The notes beneath the pieces were generated by a model. The model saw only the letters and a list, made by a program, of their open reading frames with translations. It was not told the DNA's origin and searched no databases. Of a stretch of DNA of 7,158 nt, positions 1 to 6,723 are shown piece after piece. The DNA comes from an uncultured Bacteroidales bacterium (GTDB lineage: Bacteria; Bacteroidota; Bacteroidia; Bacteroidales; Bacteroidaceae), in assembly GCA_945871755.1 (NCBI GenBank), contig CAMBWV010000046.1, positions 1 to 7,158 of the forward strand, given 5' to 3'. Numbering within the stretch: the stretch's first letter is position 1; the number at the start of each line of letters is the position of its first letter. The translations under genes were made by a program, and so were the position numbers.

Positions 1-2
1 AC

Positions 3-1541
3 CGTCTGACCTACGACCTGAGCAACTGGAAGAACAGCCAGTTCATCCGCTTCGGCGTTCAGGGTATCTCCGTGGAAACCGTTGGCGACATCACAGCCTT
101 CGACAACTTCTCGCTGACCGATGCCGTAGATTACGACGTACAGATTGGTAGCCTCACGGGTCCCGAAAAGGTCAAGGTGGGCAACACGGGCACACTCAGC
201 GTGAGCCTGCGCAACCTCGGCAACAAGGCCCTGACTGCCGCCGACTATAGCATCTCGCTCTTCAAGAACGAGAAGCAGGTGGCAACGTTCGATGGCGTTG
301 ACCTCGCTATTGATGCCACGCGCACCGTGAAGCTGACGGACGTTCCGACGATTGACGATTCCGAAATGACGGTATATAAGGCCAGCATCGTTTCTGAGAA
401 AGACCAGAATGCTGCCAACAATACCTCCAACCGCGTGAGCGTGGAAATCATTCAGCCGCAGTATCCGCGCGTGATGCAACTGAGCGGCGAATGCGCTGGC
501 GGCAAAGTCAAACTCTTCTGGGAAGAACCCAACTTCAGCGATATGCCCGCACAGAGCGTGACCGAGCGCTTCGAAAGCTATCCCGCCTTTGCCATTGCCA
601 ACTATGGCGACTGGAAAGCCGTGGATGCCGATGGCGCAAAGACCATCCGCATGACGCTCAACGAAGAATTTGGCCCGCTGGAATATCCCAACGCTGGCGA
701 GGCAATGGCCTTCCAGGTGTTCAACACCACAGAGGCAGGCATCCCCTTCAGCTCTTGGGACCCCCACTCTGGCGAACAAATGCTCGTCGCCTTCAAGTGC
801 GCTTCGCCCGATGAAGGTCAGACAGAAATCAATAACGACGACTGGCTCATCTCGCCCGAACTCAATGGCGCGGCACAGACCATCTCGTTCTATGCCAAGG
901 CTGCCATGGGTGTATATACACCCGAGAAATTCCAGGTGCTCTACTCCACCACTACGCCCACCGTTGAAGCCATGACGCAAATTGGTGAGACGCAGACGGT
1001 GACGAACGTGAAGGGTTGGGACGAATACAAGGTGGCCCTGCCCGAGGGTGCCAAGTATTTTGCCATCCGCTGCGTGAGCGAGGCTAAGTTTGCCTTGATG
1101 ATTGACGACATCACGTATATTCCTGCTGGCGCCGTGACCGAAGAACTCTCACTGATGGGTTACAACGTTTACCGCGATGGCCAGCGCGTCAACGGCGAAC
1201 CGCTTCCCGAAAGCGTATGGACGGACGAAAACGTGGAGGAAGGCAATACGTACAGCTATCGTGTGACTGCCGTTTACGACAAGGGCGAATCGCTCTACTC
1301 CGATGCGCTCAGCATTCTCTGCACTGGCGTGAAGGGTCTCACCAATAGCAAGGCCCGCATCTCCGCCACCGAGGGCTACATCCTCGTTTCGGGTGCCGAA
1401 GGTCAGCGCGTAGAAGTCTATAGCATGGACGGCCGTCTGCTGCTCGCTCGCCCTGGTGCCGAGCGTCTGCAAATCAAGACCCAGAGCGGTTACTACGTTG
1501 TCAAGACTGGCGACAAGGTGGCCACGATTCTGGTGCGCTAG
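3..1541 (+). CDS. T9SS-exported Fn3/CARDB/choice-of-anchor J surface protein, 3' part only
   Basis: The frame is open from the first bases, so the true start is upstream; the GTG at 72 is merely an internal valine codon. The visible 512 residues (codon at 3 = residue 1) contain: the last strands of an anchor J jelly-roll (1-42, ending AFDNFSL); a CARDB-like beta-sandwich (about 44-153, with VKVGNTGTLSVSLRNLG); the first two strands of an Fn3 (157-176); a full anchor J/cleaved-adhesin-like domain (187-372, with NDDWLISPE near 278-286 and DDITY at its end); the remaining Fn3 strands (382-441, GYNVYRDG, YSYRVTAVYDKG); and a T9SS type A-like sorting tail (about 446-512: VEVYSMDGRLL, GYYVVKTGDK, terminal ILVR). 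Such proteins are exported by Sec then T9SS; anchor J and Fn3 modules are known from adhesins and the haemagglutinin parts of gingipains. No catalytic domain is visible in this part. The next gene is a paralogue with the same C-terminal layout. The ligand is unknown. Confidence 0.88.
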   Translation, partial: RLTYDLSNWKNSQFIRFGVQGISVETVGDITAFDNFSLTDAVDYDVQIGSLTGPEKVKVGNTGTLSVSLRNLGNKALTAADYSISLFKNEKQVATFDGVDLAIDATRTVKLTDVPTIDDSEMTVYKASIVSEKDQNAANNTSNRVSVEIIQPQYPRVMQLSGECAGGKVKLFWEEPNFSDMPAQSVTERFESYPAFAIANYGDWKAVDADGAKTIRMTLNEEFGPLEYPNAGEAMAFQVFNTTEAGIPFSSWDPHSGEQMLVAFKCASPDEGQTEINNDDWLISPELNGAAQTISFYAKAAMGVYTPEKFQVLYSTTTPTVEAMTQIGETQTVTNVKGWDEYKVALPEGAKYFAIRCVSEAKFALMIDDITYIPAGAVTEELSLMGYNVYRDGQRVNGEPLPESVWTDENVEEGNTYSYRVTAVYDKGESLYSDALSILCTGVKGLTNSKARISATEGYILVSGAEGQRVEVYSMDGRLLLARPGAERLQIKTQSGYYVVKTGDKVATILVR

Positions 1542-1570
1542 TTTCATAGTACGAACGCCTATATATAATA

Positions 1571-1610
1571 AGGAGTGCCGATGGCAGCAAACCACCGGCA
1601 CTCCTGTTCT
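1571..1610 (+). terminator. Hairpin terminator after the first surface-protein gene
   Basis: A perfect 10-bp inverted repeat, AGGAGTGCCG (1571-1580) and CGGCACTCCT (1596-1605), has a 15-base loop and lies 30 bases after the stop codon. It is followed by GTTCT rather than a long T tract, so it may terminate weakly or act as a 3' stabilising stem. It lies between two same-strand genes, suggesting they are not one simple transcript. Confidence 0.6.
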
Positions 1611-1624
1611 AAATACCAACCTCA

Positions 1625-1657
1625 GTTGTTTCTCCCAAGGAAACATACTTTACTTTG
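1625..1657 (+). promoter_or_regulatory. Possible Bacteroidota-type promoter for the large surface-protein gene
   Basis: The Bacteroidota housekeeping consensus is TTTG, 19-21 bases, then TAnnTTTG. Here GTTG (1625-1628) is followed after 21 bases by TTACTTTG (1650-1657), one mismatch in each box. The predicted transcript would start near 1664, just upstream of the ATG at 1676. The fit is imperfect and the call is an inference. If right, the TTG at 1655 is part of the promoter and not a start codon. Confidence 0.35.
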
Positions 1658-1675
1658 AAAATCATTCCATATTTC

Positions 1676-4600
1676 ATGAAACCTTTCTTCTTATCCCTTG
1701 CCCTCGCCGCCAGTGTCACGACGGCCGTGGCACAGGACGTGCCGACGATTTACGGCAGCGTCATCTACGCCACGGGATGGCAGGATATGGACAACGCGCC
1801 CTATGGTATCTACGCCATTGACGGCGGCAATGCCAGTCAGCCGCGCGCTGTCCGCATCAATCCGTCCCTGTTTGCCAACGGCGGTGGCGTTTACGTGGAT
1901 GGGCTCTACCACATGGTGCAGCACCAGACGTATGCCGACGGCCTGAGCATTGCGCTCCGCACCTACGATGTCAACAACGATTGGCGGCTGGTGCGCGAAC
2001 AGTACCTCGACTTCTCGGGCTGTATTGCCAGCGACCTGACCTACGACCCCACGACCGACAACATTTACGGTTGCTTCGGTCGCGGTACGGTTTCTGGCGA
2101 GAAATCCTACCTCCTCGGTATTCTCAATGAGTTTACGGGAGAGGTGGACGAACTCGGCACGCTCCCCGAACAAATGCTCGCCCTCGCCTGCAACGCCCAG
2201 GGCGAACTCTACGGCATTGGCGAATATACGGGCAACCTCTATCGCATTGACAAGGCCACGGCACAGACCACCCTAGTCGGCTCAACGGGCAAGAACATCA
2301 AGTACGAACAATCTGCCACGTTTGACTATGCCAGCGGCAAACTCTATTGGGCCGCTACGCCCCACGGCACGGACAATCCCGTGTTCCTCTACGAGGTCAA
2401 TACTGCCGATGGCTCGTGCAAGCAACTCTCCGAGATGACGGGCCGCCACGAGTTCACGGGCCTCTTCACCACCTCGCCCTTTACGCCCGCTGCTGCCCCT
2501 GGACGCATCAGCAACCTGACGGCAGATTTCCCCAACGGCACACTCAGCGGCAACATCCGCTTCACTGCGCCCAGCACCACCTTTGGCGGCACGGCTCTCA
2601 GCGGCACGCTCGCCTATCGCCTGCGCATTGACGGCAAGGAGGCGGCCACGGGCTCCTGCGAGGCAGGCAGCACCATCACTGTGCCCGCCACGCTCACCGA
2701 GGGCGCCCACTACGTCAAGGTGGATGTCAGCAATGCGAACGGCCGCTGCCCCGTTGCCGTTCAGGAATACTGGATGGGCTACGACGTGCCTGTGGTTCGC
2801 AACGCCCAACTAACGAAGGGCGACGATGGTCGCGTCACACTCTCCTGGACTGCCGCCGAAGGCAAGCACGGGGGCTACGTGGACAGCAAGACCATGGCGT
2901 ACCTCGTCACGCGCAACCCTGGCAACGTGCAGATTTACGATGGCCCTGCCACCACCTGCACCGAACTCATGGCCGTCAGCAAGTACGGCGCCTATACCTA
3001 TACCATTACCCCGCGCTATGCAGAGGCTACGGGCGAAGCCTATACGACTGCGCCCATCGTGCTGGGCTCGGCTGTCGTGCCGCCCTATACGGAGAATTTC
3101 AGCGAGGAAAGTAGTTGGACCACCTTCACCGTGCTGGACGCCAACAACGATGGCCATACTTGGTACTACGACTACGGCGCAGCCAGCATCGCCTACAGCG
3201 AGAAGGGCAACGATACGGACGATTGGCTCATCACGCCGCCGCTCCAACTCAATCCCGAATGGCTCTACCAGTTTGATTTCAAGGCCATCGGTGATGTCAA
3301 CGCCACCGAAATCTTCTCCGTCTATGCGGGCCAGCAGCCCACAGCCAGCGCAATGACGCAGCAGATTCAGGCGCAGCAGCAGATTGACGGCGGCATCGAA
3401 TACGCACAAAGCATTCGCTTCATCCCCCAAGGCACGGCCGACCAGCCCACCTATCTGGGCATTCACGCCGAGAGCGAATACTACAACAGCAGCCTGCTCA
3501 GCGTGAGCGACCTCTCCGTCAAGGCCCTGGCTTCTATCCACGCGCCCGCTGCGCCCACCGACCTGCAAGCCGTGGCTGCTGCTGGCGGTGTCAAGGAGGC
3601 AACGCTCACCTTCAAGGCTCCGACGCAGGCCATCGACGGCACACCGCTCCAGACGATGGACATGGTGAAGGTGTTCCGTGGCAATGCCAATGTGGCCACC
3701 TTCGACGAGGTGCAACCTGGCCAAGAACTCACCCTCACCGACAAGCCGACCCTGCCCGGCGAATACACGTATAGCCTCGTGGCCGTCAACGAGCACGGCG
3801 AAGGCCTTGCGGCTGACGTCAAGGTGTACGTAGGCGAAGACACGCCAGGCTCACCGCGCAACATCCGCCTGAAGGAGGTGGCTCCTGGCCGTGTACAAGT
3901 GACGTGGGAGGCTCCCGAAGTGGGCACCCACGGCGGTTATATCAACCCCGACAATCTCAAATACGAGGTGACCACCTCCGAGGGCGCGAGCACCACGACT
4001 ACGGAGAAATCCCACGAGAGCACCTTCTCCGTTCCCACGGATAAGCAGACCATGATATGGTTCAGCCTGCGTGCACGCAATAATCGCGGCCGTGGTCCTG
4101 TGACGCCCTCCGACACGCTCTTCCTCGGCGATGCCTATTCCATGCCGTTTGCCGAGAGTTTCGCGCGCCGCACGTTCAATGTGTCACCTTGGAATTTGCA
4201 GGCCCCCGAGGGCGCTGAGTGGGACATCGTCACCTACGGCCTCTACGCCGACCCGCAGGACAAGGACGGCGGTATGGTCGTCTTCCTCAATAGCGTTGAG
4301 GGCAACGTGGGCCATCTCGTTTCGCCCAAGATTACCCTTGAAGGCAAGCACCCCACGCTTCGCTTCCACGTCTTCCACAATCCCAAGACGCGCAACGAGG
4401 TTACGGCTATCCTCCGCGATGCCGAGGGCCACAAGCACGAACTGGGGCATATCGTTTGCAAGGACCTCACGGGTGCGACGGCTGACCACGACCATGGAGC
4501 ATGGGTGGCCTATACCTACAACCTTGAAGATTTCCTCGGCCACGGCGCGGTGCAGATTGACCTTCAGGTGGAGGGCCACCTTTCGCCCGAGCAGAACAAC

Positions 4601-5995
4601 ACCTGCTACATTGACAACATCAGCCTCTTCGACTGGCACGACCACAACCTCCAACTCACCGATCTGCAATCCGCGCAGACCGAAGTCAAGGTGGGTGAGG
4701 AGGTTCAGTTCGCCGTGACGCTCCGCAATACTGGTTCGAAAACGGCCACGGACTACAAGGTTCTTCTCCTGCGCGACGGCCGCCAGGTGGCTAGCCTCGC
4801 TGGCGAGCCCATCCCCTCGGACAGCGTGCAGACACTGCTTCTCACCGACCGCCCCAATGCCGATGCCAAGGAATCCAGCGTCTATACGGCGCAAATCGTT
4901 TGGGACGCTGACGAGGTGGCCGACGACAATCTGTCCAGTGCGCTCACCATCACCGTCCTCCCTGGCCTGCCCTACGTTTCGGGGGTCAAGGCCAACATCG
5001 TGGATGGCCAGTGCCTGCTCTCTTGGGATGCTCCCTACGAGGCGCCTGCGGGTGATGGTACGGAAACGGTGACGGAGGATTTCGAGTCCTACACAGCCTT
5101 CACGATTACCAACCTCGGGCGCTGGACGCTCTACGACGGCGATGGCCGCCGCGTCATCGGCATCCTTGATGGCGGCGACTTCATCGAATATCCCAACGTT
5201 GAAGGTCCGATGGCCTACCAGGTGTTCAACCCGAGCCAGATTGGTTTGTCGGGCGCTTGGGCCCCGCACAGCGGCAAGCAGGTGCTGGCAGCCTTCAGTT
5301 GTGGCCGTTTTGCTGCCAACGACGACTGGCTCATTTCGCCCGAAGTGACGGGTGGCCAGACCATTTCCTTCTATGCGAAGAGCCCCGACTACAATCTCTA
5401 TGGCACGAACGAGGTCATTCAGGTGCTTTACTCCACGGGCACGACCGAGACCAGCGAGTTCCAGCAGATTGGCAGCGACATCAAGGTGCCTGGCAGTTGG
5501 AAGCAGTATCAGGTGGAACTCCCCGCCGATGCCCGCCGCTTTGCCATCCGCTGCATCTCCAACGACCAGTATGTGCTCTACCTGGATGATATTACCTACC
5601 AGCGTCCTGTGGAGAGCCTGCAACTCCTGGGCTACCACGTCTATCGCGATGCTGAGCGCTTGACGGCCGAGCCGATTAGCACGACCACCTATACCGATGC
5701 CACGCTGACCGACAACGATTGGCACGAATATGCGGTCAGCACGGTCTATGCCGATGGCGAGAGTGCCCTGTCGCCTGCCGTTCGCGTGAGCATCACGGGT
5801 ATTTTCGATACGCTGTTGCCCACGGCTCCCGCCTTCCGCCTCGGCCGTGGCTACATCGACCTCCGTCCCACGACCAAGGAGGTGACGATTGCCGACATGG
5901 CAGGCCGCATTCACTATCGTGGCCTCGGCGGTCAGCGCATTGCCCTCCCCGCTGGCGTTTACTTGGTCAACGGCCAGCGCGTTATTGTTCGATAA
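1676..5995 (+). CDS. Large T9SS-exported modular surface protein (beta-propeller-like, Fn3, anchor J x3, CARDB-like)
   Basis: This is a complete 1439-residue secreted protein, probably an adhesin or ligand-binding surface protein; its ligand is unknown. ATG 1676 was chosen because it starts a compact signal peptide (MKPFFLSLALAASVTTAVAQ, cut after AVA at 19) and has an AT-rich leader; an in-frame TTG at 1655 would add seven residues. Domain order: beta-propeller-like repeats (about 21-275, e.g. GELYGIGEYTGNLYRID); Fn3 276-369 and 373-463; anchor J 470-621 (DANNDGHTW 488-496, DDWLI 515-519); Fn3 625-720 and 727-820; divergent, His-rich anchor J 825-985 lacking the DDWLI motif; CARDB-like 990-1097; Fn3 first half 1102-1120; inserted anchor J 1132-1308 (DDWLISP 1216-1222, DDITY 1304-1308); Fn3 second half 1315-1374; T9SS tail about 1385-1439 (VTIADMAGRIHY, LPAGVYLVNG, terminal VIVR). 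The Fn3-Fn3-anchor J block occurs twice in tandem. Its C-terminal third is paralogous to the upstream gene. Domain identities are from pattern recognition; exact borders are approximate. Confidence 0.9.
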   Translation: MKPFFLSLALAASVTTAVAQDVPTIYGSVIYATGWQDMDNAPYGIYAIDGGNASQPRAVRINPSLFANGGGVYVDGLYHMVQHQTYADGLSIALRTYDVNNDWRLVREQYLDFSGCIASDLTYDPTTDNIYGCFGRGTVSGEKSYLLGILNEFTGEVDELGTLPEQMLALACNAQGELYGIGEYTGNLYRIDKATAQTTLVGSTGKNIKYEQSATFDYASGKLYWAATPHGTDNPVFLYEVNTADGSCKQLSEMTGRHEFTGLFTTSPFTPAAAPGRISNLTADFPNGTLSGNIRFTAPSTTFGGTALSGTLAYRLRIDGKEAATGSCEAGSTITVPATLTEGAHYVKVDVSNANGRCPVAVQEYWMGYDVPVVRNAQLTKGDDGRVTLSWTAAEGKHGGYVDSKTMAYLVTRNPGNVQIYDGPATTCTELMAVSKYGAYTYTITPRYAEATGEAYTTAPIVLGSAVVPPYTENFSEESSWTTFTVLDANNDGHTWYYDYGAASIAYSEKGNDTDDWLITPPLQLNPEWLYQFDFKAIGDVNATEIFSVYAGQQPTASAMTQQIQAQQQIDGGIEYAQSIRFIPQGTADQPTYLGIHAESEYYNSSLLSVSDLSVKALASIHAPAAPTDLQAVAAAGGVKEATLTFKAPTQAIDGTPLQTMDMVKVFRGNANVATFDEVQPGQELTLTDKPTLPGEYTYSLVAVNEHGEGLAADVKVYVGEDTPGSPRNIRLKEVAPGRVQVTWEAPEVGTHGGYINPDNLKYEVTTSEGASTTTTEKSHESTFSVPTDKQTMIWFSLRARNNRGRGPVTPSDTLFLGDAYSMPFAESFARRTFNVSPWNLQAPEGAEWDIVTYGLYADPQDKDGGMVVFLNSVEGNVGHLVSPKITLEGKHPTLRFHVFHNPKTRNEVTAILRDAEGHKHELGHIVCKDLTGATADHDHGAWVAYTYNLEDFLGHGAVQIDLQVEGHLSPEQNNTCYIDNISLFDWHDHNLQLTDLQSAQTEVKVGEEVQFAVTLRNTGSKTATDYKVLLLRDGRQVASLAGEPIPSDSVQTLLLTDRPNADAKESSVYTAQIVWDADEVADDNLSSALTITVLPGLPYVSGVKANIVDGQCLLSWDAPYEAPAGDGTETVTEDFESYTAFTITNLGRWTLYDGDGRRVIGILDGGDFIEYPNVEGPMAYQVFNPSQIGLSGAWAPHSGKQVLAAFSCGRFAANDDWLISPEVTGGQTISFYAKSPDYNLYGTNEVIQVLYSTGTTETSEFQQIGSDIKVPGSWKQYQVELPADARRFAIRCISNDQYVLYLDDITYQRPVESLQLLGYHVYRDAERLTAEPISTTTYTDATLTDNDWHEYAVSTVYADGESALSPAVRVSITGIFDTLLPTAPAFRLGRGYIDLRPTTKEVTIADMAGRIHYRGLGGQRIALPAGVYLVNGQRVIVR

Positions 5996-6004
5996 GACTC
6001 CACG

Positions 6005-6036
6005 AAAAAGGGCTGCCAAATCTGGCAGCCCTTTTT
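6005..6036. terminator. Strong bidirectional intrinsic terminator
   Basis: A perfect 14-bp stem, AAAAAGGGCTGCCA (6005-6018) and TGGCAGCCCTTTTT (6023-6036), has a 4-base loop and sits 10 bases after the stop codon of the large surface-protein gene. The stem ends in a T run on both strands, so it should stop rightward transcription and also leftward read-through from the convergent TM2/DUF2752 genes. Confidence 0.9.
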
Positions 6037-6120
6037 ATGATAGATTCAACGGAAGCCCTTTGGCTCGATAGTCTTCGGCTTTCTAAAACCTAGGATATTG
6101 GTTGGTCGTCATTGAAAGGT

Positions 6121-6247
6121 AATGTACCGCACGTTGCTTGCAACGTGTGGCTCAGCGAACAATGGAATATAGTAGTATCTATATCTAATAGGCACAAACG
6201 CCTGTCATTTCGCTGAGCCACACGTTGCGAGCAACGTGCGGTACATT
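6121..6247. repeat. 39-base near-perfect inverted repeat with nested palindromes (REP/MITE-like)
   Basis: The left arm 6121-6159 and the right arm 6209-6247 are reverse complements at 38 of 39 positions; the spacer is 49 bases. Each arm contains its own 8-bp palindrome: CACGTTGC-TT-GCAACGTG at 6130-6147 and CACGTTGC-GA-GCAACGTG at 6221-6238. The only arm mismatch is in this tiny loop. The element sits in the 314-base gap between convergent genes, a usual place for REP/BIME elements or short non-autonomous transposon remnants. No transposase and no clear target-site duplication were seen. Weaker pairing may continue a few bases outside the arms. The spacer is AT-rich with no coding potential apparent. 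Whether the family is repeated elsewhere cannot be told from one copy. The arm hairpins might also help end transcription of the leftward genes, for which no other terminator was found. Confidence 0.85.
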
Positions 6248-6309
6248 GCCGTTCCGTTAGGTACAATTTCCTCACAACCTAGACGGGAATACTTCGCTTT
6301 CCAGCCCTG

Positions 6310-6723
6310 CTAAAGGACCAAGAAATTATGCCACCAAATACCTCCTTCGATAATGCCAAACAGCACCCAGAATATCCAGCTCTTCATCCAGCGTTGCCCT
6401 TCTGCCATCAGAACGGCCAAATAGTGCCGACGGCGCACGAGGCTGAGCAAAAGCAGGAGGGGATAGAAGAGGAGGAAGGCGACGGCTAGCAGACAGTTGG
6501 GGTTGAGGCGGACGGCAGCTAGCAGGTTGCCGTGGAGGAGTTGCAGGGTGGCGCGGGTGGTGCCGCAACCTGGGCAGGGCAGGCCATAAAAGAGCCTTGA
6601 GGGACAAACCGTCATGCACGTTTGTCCCTCATTTGCCAAATACAGCCAGGCTACTACGGCTACGTAGGCCAGGCTACTCCATATATATGTACGTCTAGTA
6701 GAGATAGCGCTGCAACAGTTCAA
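6310..6723 (-). CDS. DUF2752-family small membrane protein
   Basis: This 137-residue protein has the hallmark of the DUF2752 family: a CPGCGTTRA motif (50-58) after the first membrane segment, then HGN and a conserved NP (74-75). Hydrophobic segments lie at about 14-29, 76-96 and 116-134, so it is predicted to be an inner-membrane protein. The family's biochemical role is not established; the paired cysteines C50 and C53 (with C40 nearby) suggest metal or redox chemistry, but this is inference. The start is a TTG at 6723, chosen because the next in-frame ATG (residue 37, at 6615) would remove the first membrane segment. The start lies inside the upstream TM2 gene (29-base overlap), which suggests translational coupling. 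A perfect 12-bp hairpin occurs in the coding sequence just before the CPGCG motif. Confidence 0.85.
   Translation of the reverse strand: MNCCSAISTRRTYIWSSLAYVAVVAWLYLANEGQTCMTVCPSRLFYGLPCPGCGTTRATLQLLHGNLLAAVRLNPNCLLAVAFLLFYPLLLLLSLVRRRHYLAVLMAEGQRWMKSWIFWVLFGIIEGGIWWHNFLVL
6598..6631 (-). repeat. Perfect 12-bp hairpin inside the DUF2752 coding sequence
   Basis: TGAGGGACAAAC (6598-6609) and GTTTGTCCCTCA (6620-6631) are perfect reverse complements with a 10-base loop. The stem encodes about residues 32-43 of the DUF2752 protein, and the in-frame ATG of residue 37 (6613-6615) lies in the loop. There is no good T tract directly after it on the minus strand, so it is not a typical terminator. 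Its role, if any, is unknown. Confidence 0.7.

Noticed and set aside
72..74. GTG at 72 as the start of the first protein.
   Set aside because: The frame is open to the window edge and the upstream residues (LTYDLSNWKNSQFIRFGVQG) continue the anchor J domain, so the gene is truncated by the window.
1581..1658. A 25-codon frame (MAANHRHSCSKYQ...) after an AAGGAG at 1570-1575.
   Set aside because: The Shine-Dalgarno-like bases are the left arm of the terminator stem and the frame runs through the hairpin. No recognisable product; Bacteroidota rarely rely on strong Shine-Dalgarno sites.
2810..3796. A 328-codon open frame on the minus strand.
   Set aside because: Same cause: antisense to clear Fn3 and anchor J coding sequence, with a low-information translation.
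4436..4450. HELGH (residues 921-925), an exact HExxH zinc-peptidase pattern.
   Set aside because: It lies in what looks like a beta-hairpin of an anchor J domain (VTAILRDAEGHKHELGHIV), not a helix, and no third ligand or metallopeptidase fold is visible. Probably chance within a His-rich domain.
4184..6019. A 611-codon open frame on the minus strand opposite the large surface-protein gene.
   Set aside because: It is a shadow of strong third-position GC bias on the real gene. Its translation is Val/Ala/Gly/Arg-rich, has no recognisable domain, and the + strand frame shows signal peptide, domains and sorting tail.
6090..6275. A 61-codon minus-strand frame across the inverted repeat.
   Set aside because: Its sequence is mostly the two repeat arms translated; no domain or start signal.
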